In this document: in pieces, positions 1 to 5,732 of the stretch
Position numbering within the stretch: position 1 is the first letter of the stretch
Layout of the letters: the number at the start of each line of letters is the position of its first letter
Source of the DNA: SG8-30 sp964406445
GTDB lineage: Bacteria > Pseudomonadota > Gammaproteobacteria > Steroidobacterales > Steroidobacteraceae
DNA: 27,071 bases
NCBI GenBank assembly: GCA_964406445.1
Contig: CAYORU010000043.1
Span: forward strand, 1-27,071
Reading direction: 5' to 3'
Notes under the pieces: generated by a model
Database searches by the model: none
Told to the model about the DNA's origin: nothing
Seen by the model: only the letters and a program-made list of their open reading frames with translations
Made by a program: the position numbers and the translations under genes

Positions 1-54
1 GACAGCCGGGGTAGCGCGTGCGACTCCCAGGCGGCCTTCGGGCCGCCTTTTTTT
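1..54. repeat. 54-bp direct repeat, copy 1 (contains an intrinsic terminator)
   Basis: These bases are identical to 1938-1991. The repeat holds a GC hairpin (GGCGGCC, TTCG loop, GGCCGCC at 30-47) followed by seven T, so it reads as a rho-independent terminator for a plus-strand gene lying before the window. A partial match continues past the T run (CCGCGC in both copies). The match starts at base 1, so the repeat may be longer upstream. Together the two copies bracket the kinase gene. Confidence 0.9.
30..54 (+). terminator. Rho-independent terminator of the gene before the window
   Basis: A 7-bp perfect GC stem (30-36 with 41-47), a stable TTCG tetraloop and seven T (48-54) form a textbook intrinsic terminator. 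The gene it serves is outside the window. The same structure recurs at 1967-1992. Confidence 0.85.
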
Positions 55-181
55 CCGCGCCGCCCCGCCACCGGAGGCGCGATCGCGGCACGCACGATCG
101 TTCGGTGCCGCACAGACCAGAGCAAGCGGGCAGCGCTAGTTTCGAGGCTCGTCTCGCCTCCCGCAGCGCGGAGCACCGAAA

Positions 182-1867
182 ATGCCGGGACCGGAGGGAA
201 TCGGAGCTCACGGAATCGACCTGATCGACTCCCGTGAGCTGGTCGAGACGATCGAGCTGACGCTCGACCTGGACTGCGACGTCACCTGTGAACTGCCGCA
301 ACCGGCGGTCTCGTCTCCTCCGGGTGCTGTCGCGATTGCTCCGCGACCGGTGGCCAGCGGGATCGCCGCGATTTCCGGAACGCCGCTCGCTGGACGCTAC
401 GAGCTGGGCGAACCGCTTGCGCGCGGCGGTACCGCGATCATCTTTCGCGCCCGCGACCTGTCGAAGCAAGGCCCGACCCGCGTCGGCCAGCCGGTCGCCA
501 TCAAGCTGCTGAGGCCGGTGCTGCACGACCGGCCCCAGTCCATCGCCCGCCTGCAGCGCGAGTTCCGCCAGACGCGGTCGCTGCCGCATCCCAACATCGT
601 GCGGCACTACGAGCTCGGGTGCGACCGTGGCGCGTGGTTCATCGCGATGGAACTGCTGACGGGAGAGGCGCTCGGGGATCGCCTGAGGCGCATGCCGAGC
701 CTTGGGCTGCCCATGCATGAGGCGCTGCGGATCGCCGCTGCCTGCGGCGACGCGCTGGCCTACGCGCACGCTCATGGCGTGACGCACGGGGACGTGAAGC
801 CGGACAACGTGTTCCTCACCGACCGCGGCGAGGTGCGGCTGCTGGACTTCGGCATCGCGGGGGACACGCTTCCGCCCCAGCCCGGTTTGCGGCTGGTCGG
901 CACGGTCACGCCGGCGGCGACGCTGGCGTACGCGAGTCCCCAGGTGCTGGCGGGGGAGATGCCGCAGTCGCGCGACGACGTCTACAGCCTGGCATGTCTC
1001 GTCTGCGAGATGCTCGCCGGCCGGCATCCGCGTGCCTGTCCCGGAACGGACCAGGATCGCCAGCCCCGCCTTGCGCTCGAGCCATTGCCCGGCCTGACCG
1101 TCCGGCAGTGGAGCGTCCTGGCCGCAGGCATGGCGCCGCGCCGCGAGCAGCGTCCGGCAGGCATTCGCGAGCTGCTGCAAGCCCTCTTCGTCGACGCGGA
1201 CATGGTCACGCGGCGCGATGCCCGCCCGCGTATCGGCGCCGGCCCGCCGACGCTGCGCACGCCGACGCTGCGCACGCCGACGGCCAGGGCGAGGCGGGAC
1301 GCGAGGGTCGTCGCCGGCGCGGCGGTGCTCGGCATGCTCGTCGGCGCGTCCGGGTCCGACTCGGAAGGCCCCGGCCCGCCGACGGTGTCAGCGGTGGCGC
1401 CAGCGCAGGCGAGCGCGGCCGTCCCTCGCGGGCAGGTCACGCCCGAATTGCCCGTCAACGTCCGGCAGCCGCTCCTCATTTCCTCGGGCCAGGCTGCGCC
1501 CGATGCTGCCCGGCCGCCGGCACCGCTGCCGCGTGTTTCGTTCGAAGTCGACGCGATGGCCGTGAGCAGCAGCGCTTTCGCCGCGGCGATTCCCATTCTT
1601 CGCGATGGGCCGCTGACGCGGCGTGCGAGCGTCGACTGGCGGGTGCTCGACGGGTCCGCAATCGCGGGTCGCGATTACGGCGGTCCCCGCCGCGGCGTGG
1701 CGCGCTTTGCCGAAGGAGTGCGCGCCCGCACCCTATACGTGCCCATCCTCCATGACGGCGGGACGACAGCTGCCCGGTCGTTCACGGTCGAGCTGACCGA
1801 GGCGTCGCCGGGGGCGGGCCTCGGCCGGATACGTCGCGTCAGCGTCACGATCGAGGGCCACGGCTGA
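182..1867 (+). CDS. Membrane-anchored Ser/Thr protein kinase with C-terminal Calx-beta-like domain
   Basis: A 561-aa Hanks-type kinase. The ATG at 182 follows GGAG at 170-173. The kinase domain spans about 73-335: a glycine-rich loop near 80-84, catalytic Lys108 in VAIKLL, a probable alpha-C Glu127, catalytic loop HGDVKPDN (202-209) and DFG (222-224). The usual HRD arginine is Gly203, making it a non-RD kinase, and the APE motif reads SPQ (252-254). A Pro/Thr linker carries a 15-bp tandem duplication (PTLRT twice, about nt 1246-1275). A short hydrophobic stretch (about 376-391) could cross the membrane. Residues about 460-560, with DWRVLDGSAIAGRDY and a closing FTVELTEA, look like one Calx-beta repeat, which would be extracytoplasmic. 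No cognate phosphatase or FHA protein is adjacent. It is the only gene between the two 54-bp repeats. Substrate and signal are unknown. Confidence 0.87.
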   Translation: MPGPEGIGAHGIDLIDSRELVETIELTLDLDCDVTCELPQPAVSSPPGAVAIAPRPVASGIAAISGTPLAGRYELGEPLARGGTAIIFRARDLSKQGPTRVGQPVAIKLLRPVLHDRPQSIARLQREFRQTRSLPHPNIVRHYELGCDRGAWFIAMELLTGEALGDRLRRMPSLGLPMHEALRIAAACGDALAYAHAHGVTHGDVKPDNVFLTDRGEVRLLDFGIAGDTLPPQPGLRLVGTVTPAATLAYASPQVLAGEMPQSRDDVYSLACLVCEMLAGRHPRACPGTDQDRQPRLALEPLPGLTVRQWSVLAAGMAPRREQRPAGIRELLQALFVDADMVTRRDARPRIGAGPPTLRTPTLRTPTARARRDARVVAGAAVLGMLVGASGSDSEGPGPPTVSAVAPAQASAAVPRGQVTPELPVNVRQPLLISSGQAAPDAARPPAPLPRVSFEVDAMAVSSSAFAAAIPILRDGPLTRRASVDWRVLDGSAIAGRDYGGPRRGVARFAEGVRARTLYVPILHDGGTTAARSFTVELTEASPGAGLGRIRRVSVTIEGHG

Positions 1868-1937
1868 AGTGCGGATGAGACCGCAGCAGCCGGCATGAAC
1901 CCACGCGCATCGCCGGGTCCCCGCCTGGCAACCCCGT

Positions 1938-1991
1938 GACAGCCGGGGTAGCGCGTGCGACTCCCAGGCGGCCTTCGGGCCGCCTTTTTTT
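1938..1991. repeat. 54-bp direct repeat, copy 2 (contains an intrinsic terminator)
   Basis: Identical to bases 1-54. Just upstream, ACCCCG (1931-1936) can pair with CGGGGT (1944-1949) inside the repeat, adding a second small hairpin before the terminator stem. The left arm of that hairpin would lie outside the window for copy 1. The repeat-to-repeat period is 1,937 bp and contains exactly one gene. Confidence 0.9.
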
Positions 1992-1992
1992 T
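1967..1992 (+). terminator. Rho-independent terminator after the kinase gene
   Basis: GGCGGCC (1967-1973), TTCG loop and GGCCGCC (1978-1984) form the stem, followed by eight T (1985-1992). It lies 100 bp past the kinase stop codon and 20 bp before the next start codon, so it separates the kinase from the downstream lipoprotein gene. Confidence 0.9.
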
Positions 1993-1999
1993 GCCGCGC

Positions 2000-2005
2000 T
2001 ACACT
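2000..2005 (+). promoter_or_regulatory. Candidate -10 element (TACACT) giving a leaderless transcript
   Basis: TACACT lies 7 nt before the ATG at 2013, and no Shine-Dalgarno precedes that ATG. A transcript starting about 7 nt past the hexamer would begin at or next to the start codon. No good -35 is visible, because the preceding DNA is the terminator stem and T run. This is one of four similar cases in the window. Confidence 0.4.
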
Positions 2006-2012
2006 TGCCGGC

Positions 2013-2387
2013 ATGGTCCGACTCCGCGCCGCGCTGCTGTCCCTCGCCGGCCTCGCCCTGGCCGGCTGCGGCAGCCTGCGCGCCTACGAGGGCGCCGCGC
2101 TGCCGCGGGGCGAGACGGCCCGCGTCGCGGGCGACCCGGTGGTGAGCGCCGGCCTGCCGGTGCAGGTGCTGCTGCGCAAGGTGGACGCGTTCGAGCTGCC
2201 GCCGTCGCGCAGCGCGGTCGAGCTCGCACCCGGCCGGCATCGGTTCATCGTGGACTGCAGGATCGCCGAGACCGGCACGTCCTCGCGCTTTGCGGTGGAC
2301 GCGGAGGTCGAAGCCGGCGCGGACTACCGCCTCGTGGCCGAAGCCGCGGCGACCGGCTGCGAGCGGGTCTTCCTGCAGCGTCGCTGA
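2013..2387 (+). CDS. Small putative lipoprotein of unknown function
   Basis: A 124-aa protein with a clear lipoprotein signal: a basic N-terminus (MVRLR), a hydrophobic core and lipobox LAGC, with Cys19 as the predicted lipidation site. The mature part is short and probably mostly beta. It carries a segment GRHRFIVDC near 70-78 and two further cysteines that might pair. I do not recognise a named family. The start at 2013 is the only ATG that gives an intact signal peptide; it lacks a Shine-Dalgarno and sits 7 nt from a -10-like hexamer. It probably forms its own transcription unit between the kinase terminator and the next promoter. Confidence 0.7.
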   Translation: MVRLRAALLSLAGLALAGCGSLRAYEGAALPRGETARVAGDPVVSAGLPVQVLLRKVDAFELPPSRSAVELAPGRHRFIVDCRIAETGTSSRFAVDAEVEAGADYRLVAEAAATGCERVFLQRR

Positions 2388-2454
2388 GCGGCGACGGCCG
2401 GGGGCGCGACCGCGGCGTGCGCTGCGTCTCGGTACGCCTGGCCGCCGCGCGTCC

Positions 2455-2460
2455 TATAAT
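2455..2460 (+). promoter_or_regulatory. Consensus -10 (TATAAT) 8 nt before the L,D-transpeptidase start
   Basis: A perfect TATAAT ends 8 nt before the ATG at 2469. Transcription would start around 2467, at or just before the start codon, so the mRNA would be leaderless. No convincing -35 lies 16-18 bp upstream. No Shine-Dalgarno lies between the hexamer and the ATG. Confidence 0.6.
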
Positions 2461-2468
2461 CCCGGGCC

Positions 2469-2993
2469 ATGACCCGCCGCTTCCTCGCCGCGAGCGCGCT
2501 GCTGCTGGCCGTGGCCCTGGCCAGGCCGGCCGCCGCGGACATGTTCATCCCGGCGCCGGAGGGCCTCAAGCCCGCCGACCGGCTGGTGCTGCGCAAGTCG
2601 GAGCGGGCGCTGGTCCTCTACCGCGATGGCCGGCCGCTCAAGAGCTACCGGGTGTCGCTCGGGCTGAGCCCCGACGGCCACAAGGAGCGCGAGGGCGATT
2701 TCCGCACGCCCGAGGGCCGCTACCTGCTGACGCGGCGAAACCCGCAGAGCGAGTTCTTCCTGTCGATCCAGGTGTCCTACCCGAACGCCGAGGACGTGGC
2801 CCGCGCGCGCAGGAACGGCTGGCGCCCGGGCGGGGCGATCATGATCCACGGCCTGCCGAACGTGCCGCGCCACTCGCGCGAGCGCTACCTCTCCACCGAC
2901 TGGACCGACGGCTGCATCGCCGTGTCGAACGAGGACATGCTGGAGATCTGGCTGCTCACGGAGCCGGACATCCCGATCGAGATCCTGCCGTGA
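2469..2993 (+). CDS. Exported L,D-transpeptidase (YkuD domain)
   Basis: A 174-aa secreted protein. Residues 1-23 form a signal peptide (hydrophobic core, AAA before Asp24). The YkuD catalytic domain fills the rest: His127 in MIHG and the catalytic Cys149 in TDWTDGCIAVSN, the family's H...(S/T)xGC signature. Such enzymes form or edit 3-3 crosslinks in peptidoglycan, or attach proteins to it, from the periplasm. It is short and has no LysM or other wall-binding domain, so it resembles the small single-domain YafK/ErfK-type members. Its TGA overlaps the GTG start of ppnN by 4 bp, so the two are probably cotranscribed and translationally coupled. The exact substrate cannot be told from sequence. 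Confidence 0.9.
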   Translation: MTRRFLAASALLLAVALARPAAADMFIPAPEGLKPADRLVLRKSERALVLYRDGRPLKSYRVSLGLSPDGHKEREGDFRTPEGRYLLTRRNPQSEFFLSIQVSYPNAEDVARARRNGWRPGGAIMIHGLPNVPRHSRERYLSTDWTDGCIAVSNEDMLEIWLLTEPDIPIEILP

Positions 2994-4405
2994 CCGGAGG
3001 CGCCGTCGTTCCGGCCGGCGAGGACCTCGCGCCGGAGGCCGGTTCGCTCGCCGCCGTCGTGCACGCCAAGGTTTCGCCGAAGGGCGTGCTCGAGAACCTC
3101 TCGCAGCAGGAGGTCGACAAGCTCCTCGACCGCGGCCAGGGCGGCCTTTACCCGCTGTTCAGGCAATGCGCGCTCGCGGTGCTCAATTGCGGCACGCAGC
3201 TCGACGACGCGCGGATGATCTTCGAGGCCTTCCGCGACTTCGATCTCAGGATCGTCCGCCAGCCCTGGGGCATCAAGCTCGAGATGCACCACGCGCCCGG
3301 CAGCGCCTTCGTCGACGGGCAGATGATCCGCGGCGTCAAGGAGCACCTGTTCGCGGTGCTGCGCGACATCGTCTACACCCACAACGAGCTGGTCGGCCGC
3401 TTCGACCTGGCCGACCCGCAGGGCGTGACGAACGCGATCTTCTGCATCCTCAGGAACGCGCGGGTGCTCGACCACAAGGGCGGGCCCGATCTCGTCGTCT
3501 GCTGGGGCGGGCACTCGATCCCGCGTCACGAGTACGACTACACCAAGAAGGTGGGCTACGAGCTCGGCCTGCGCGGCCTCGACATCTGCACCGGCTGCGG
3601 GCCGGGCGCGATGAAGGGGCCGATGAAGGGCGCGACGATCGGTCACTCCAAGCAGCGCATCAAGGATGGCCGCTACATCGGCCTCACCGAGCCCGGCATC
3701 ATCGCGGCCGAGCCGCCGAACCCGATCGTCAACCAGCTGGTGATCCTCCCCGACATCGAGAAGCGGCTCGAGGCCTTCGTCCGCCTCGGGCACGGGATCA
3801 TCGTGTTCCCGGGCGGGGTCGGCACGGCCGAGGAGATCCTCTACCTGCTCGGGCTGCTGCTCGACCCGGCCAACGCCGGGCAGCCGCTGCCGCTCATCTT
3901 CACCGGCCCGGAGCAGAGCGCCGGCTATTTCGAGCAGCTCGACCGGTTCATCGGCCGCATCCTCGGGCCGGACGCCCAGAGCCGCTACCGGATCATCGTC
4001 GGCGACCCGGCCGAGGCCGCGCGGGAGATGCACCGCGGGCTCGACGTGGTCCGCCGCCGCCGCCGCCGCACCGGCGACGCGTACAACTACAACTGGCTGC
4101 TCAGGGTGCCGCCAGCGCTGCAGCAGCCCTTCGAGGTGTCGCACGAGTCGATGGCGTCGCTGGTGCTGTCGCGCGACCTGCCGGTGCACGAGCTCGCCGC
4201 CAACCTGCGCCGCGCCTTCTCCGGCATCGTGGCCGGCAACGTGAAGGAACAGGGCATCCGCCAGATCGAGGCGCGGGGCCCCTTCGAGATCCACGGCGAC
4301 GCCGAGATCGGCCGGCCGCTGGACGAGCTGCTGCGCGCCTTCGTCGCCCAGCGCCGGATGAAGCTGGTGGGCGAATACCGCCCCTGCTACCGCATCGTCG
4401 CGTAG
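2990..4405 (+). CDS. ppnN: Pyrimidine/purine nucleotide 5'-monophosphate nucleosidase PpnN (YgdH, LOG family)
   Basis: A 471-aa cytoplasmic enzyme matching E. coli YgdH/PpnN along its whole length. It hydrolyses the N-glycosidic bond of nucleoside monophosphates to base plus ribose 5-phosphate; the E. coli enzyme is stimulated by (p)ppGpp. Visible landmarks are LSQQEVDKLL near the N-terminus, CTGCGPGAMKGPMKGA in the centre, and the LOG-family core FPGGVGTAEE (around residue 275) that contributes catalytic and phosphate-binding residues. The C-terminal AFSGIVAGNVKEQGIRQIE is typical of the long PpnN form. The GTG start at 2990 overlaps the TGA of the L,D-transpeptidase gene; protein similarity begins about 30 residues in, at GVLENLSQQEVD. 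The same frame stays open far upstream, but that part only shadows the preceding genes. Confidence 0.95.
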   Translation: MTGGAVVPAGEDLAPEAGSLAAVVHAKVSPKGVLENLSQQEVDKLLDRGQGGLYPLFRQCALAVLNCGTQLDDARMIFEAFRDFDLRIVRQPWGIKLEMHHAPGSAFVDGQMIRGVKEHLFAVLRDIVYTHNELVGRFDLADPQGVTNAIFCILRNARVLDHKGGPDLVVCWGGHSIPRHEYDYTKKVGYELGLRGLDICTGCGPGAMKGPMKGATIGHSKQRIKDGRYIGLTEPGIIAAEPPNPIVNQLVILPDIEKRLEAFVRLGHGIIVFPGGVGTAEEILYLLGLLLDPANAGQPLPLIFTGPEQSAGYFEQLDRFIGRILGPDAQSRYRIIVGDPAEAAREMHRGLDVVRRRRRRTGDAYNYNWLLRVPPALQQPFEVSHESMASLVLSRDLPVHELAANLRRAFSGIVAGNVKEQGIRQIEARGPFEIHGDAEIGRPLDELLRAFVAQRRMKLVGEYRPCYRIVA

Positions 4406-4555
4406 GCGCGGAGTCGCGCGCCCCGCTCGCCGCCGACAAACGACCCCGTCCCGCTTTCCCGGGCTGCGCCGTTTCCCTGTGACCCAGTTCCTGTTTCGGG
4501 GCACGGGGCGGGCGTAACGTGGCTCGCAGCTGGAAAGGACTGGACAGATTCCGCG

Positions 4556-4768
4556 ATGGCCGACCGGAAAATCCCCGTAGCGCCCCCGACCGTGCGCGCC
4601 GCCGGTTCGCCGCCGGCGCCGAAGCCGCCGGTCGCGGCCGATGCTCCGAGCCGGCACGGCGCCCTCGCACGCAAGCTCTCGACCTATTCGAACTACAAGT
4701 CCTGGGCCGAGAAGATGCGGGCCACCTGGGCCGACGAGCCCGCGACCACGGACGCGTCCGGCGACTGA
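4556..4768 (+). CDS. Hypothetical small protein (70 aa)
   Basis: An open frame starting MADRKIPVAPP. The first half is Pro/Ala-rich and looks disordered; the second half (about 38-60, LARKLSTYSNYKSWAEKMRA) could form a basic amphipathic helix, and the end is acidic. A purine-rich GGAAAGGA (4532-4539) lies 16 nt before the ATG, farther than ideal. I recognise no family. It sits in the gap between ppnN and the convergent parA, and a second candidate small ORF in the same frame starts 18 bp after its stop. In such GC-rich DNA an ORF of this length could arise by chance, but the Tyr/Lys/Trp content of its second half is unlike most shadow ORFs here. Confidence 0.4.
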   Translation: MADRKIPVAPPTVRAAGSPPAPKPPVAADAPSRHGALARKLSTYSNYKSWAEKMRATWADEPATTDASGD

Positions 4769-4786
4769 ACACGGGACCGGGCCGGC

Positions 4787-4894
4787 GTGGAGATCCTGCT
4801 GCAGTGGCTCGACGACGTGGACGACCTGTTCGCGTCCGTCCGCCATCGGCTGCGGCTCTGGCCGGGACTGCGCGGCGGAACCGGCCGCCCCTAG
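4787..4894 (+). CDS. Candidate 35-aa ORF with GTG start, ending on the parA stop codon
   Basis: The ORF starts with VEILLQWLDDVDDLFASV and is rich in Leu, Trp and Asp, with charged and hydrophobic residues spaced as in an amphipathic helix. The second half is basic (RHRLRLW). It starts 18 bp after the 70-aa ORF in the same frame. No clear Shine-Dalgarno is seen. Its TAG (4892-4894) lies in the palindrome CTAG, which also supplies the TAG of the convergent parA (4891-4893 on the other strand). No family is recognised; the non-random composition is the main support. Confidence 0.35.
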   Translation: MEILLQWLDDVDDLFASVRHRLRLWPGLRGGTGRP

Positions 4895-5598
4895 CGAGAG
4901 GCCGACGCGCCCGCGGTGGCGGGCAGGCCGCGCGACTCCACCCATGCGACGAGCGGCGCCCACTGCGCCACGTCCGGATGCGCGCGCTCGGGCTGCATCT
5001 CGTGCAGCCCGACCCCGAGCTCGGCCGCCCGGATGTAGTTCTGCGATTCCCGCAGCGTGGCGACGAGCGGGATGTCGAGCGTGCCCAGGAACCGCATCAG
5101 CGTCCCGAACACGAGCGTATTCGGCCGCACCCGGTTCGCCACGACCGCGATGCGGTTCTCCCGGCGCTTCACCTTGGCCGTCGTCAGCAGCGTCTCGATG
5201 CAGCGCGCGCAGGCACGGATGTCGATGGGCGAGGGCAGCACCGGCACCAGGATCGCGTCCGCGGTGCGGGTGAACTCGGCCACTTCCGCCGGATCGAGCG
5301 CCGCCGGCGTATCGACCACGACGCGCTGCGTGCCCGGCGGCAGCCGCAGGTGGAAGGAGCGGGTGACGCCCGCCGGCTTCTCGAACGCCGCGATCCCGTG
5401 GATCGGGCCGAGCGCGGCCGGGCGCGCCTTGATCCAGCGCCAGCCGGAGGCCTGGGGGTCGAAGTCCATGAGCACCGTGGACAGGCCGGTCGCCGCGTAG
5501 AAGGCGGCGAGATTGGTGGCCAGCGTGGTCTTGCCGGAGCCGCCCTTCGGGTTGACCAGCACGACCCGGCGGAGCGCGCTCGCGGATGTGGGATCCAC
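4891..5598 (-). CDS. Orphan ParA/MinD-type P-loop ATPase
   Basis: A 235-aa ParA-superfamily ATPase. The deviant Walker A is NPKGGSGKTT (16-25), with the signature Lys18 and the P-loop Lys23. It is followed by VLMDFDPQASGW (Walker A' region) and VVVDTPAAL (Walker B). These proteins dimerise on ATP and position DNA, protein clusters or flagellar and pilus machinery. No parB, parS-like repeats or replication gene accompanies it, so chromosome partitioning is not supported and a cargo-positioning role is only possible. The GTG start at 5598 lies 6 nt from a good promoter's -10 and has no Shine-Dalgarno. It is divergent from htpG, and its stop codon overlaps that of the convergent 35-aa ORF. Confidence 0.88.
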   Translation of the reverse strand: MDPTSASALRRVVLVNPKGGSGKTTLATNLAAFYAATGLSTVLMDFDPQASGWRWIKARPAALGPIHGIAAFEKPAGVTRSFHLRLPPGTQRVVVDTPAALDPAEVAEFTRTADAILVPVLPSPIDIRACARCIETLLTTAKVKRRENRIAVVANRVRPNTLVFGTLMRFLGTLDIPLVATLRESQNYIRAAELGVGLHEMQPERAHPDVAQWAPLVAWVESRGLPATAGASASR

Positions 5599-5604
5599 GC
5601 GCCG

Positions 5605-5633
5605 AGCCTACGTGCGCGCCGTCCGGCAGGCAA
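5605..5633 (-). promoter_or_regulatory. Sigma-70-type promoter of parA, predicted leaderless
   Basis: Reading the minus strand, TTGCCT (5633-5628) is separated by exactly 17 bp from TAGGCT (5610-5605). Only 6 nt separate the -10 from the GTG at 5598, so transcription should begin at the start codon. No Shine-Dalgarno is present. Confidence 0.6.
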
Positions 5634-5656
5634 GCGACCGGTGTTGCGGTCGCGGC

Positions 5657-5682
5657 CTTGAAAACGGCCCTCGCGACCCCAC
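5657..5682 (+). promoter_or_regulatory. Sigma-32 (RpoH) heat-shock promoter of htpG
   Basis: CTTGAA (5657-5662), a 14-bp spacer and CCCCAC (5677-5682) match the RpoH consensus CTTGAA-N13-17-CCCCAT at 11 of 12 positions. The start site would fall near 5690, leaving a GC-rich leader of about 40 nt before the htpG ATG. Heat-shock control of htpG by RpoH is established in E. coli, so the match is biologically coherent. Confidence 0.8.
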
Positions 5683-5732
5683 CGCGGGTCCTGGCGGCGG
5701 CCGCGGCGGCCGCGCCTGCCCAGAGGAGCGCC

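Noticed and set aside
1..54. Repeat as the 3' end of a tRNA or tmRNA (an attachment site)
   Set aside because: GTGCGACT hints at a T loop, but the flanking bases do not pair as a T stem, no CCA follows, and no acceptor partner is visible. The terminator explains the hairpin better.
1955..2989. Long in-frame extension upstream of ppnN (an open frame from 1955)
   Set aside because: It lies over the lipoprotein and L,D-transpeptidase genes in another frame and is Arg/Ala-rich. Similarity to PpnN begins only after 2990, where GTG overlaps the previous stop codon.
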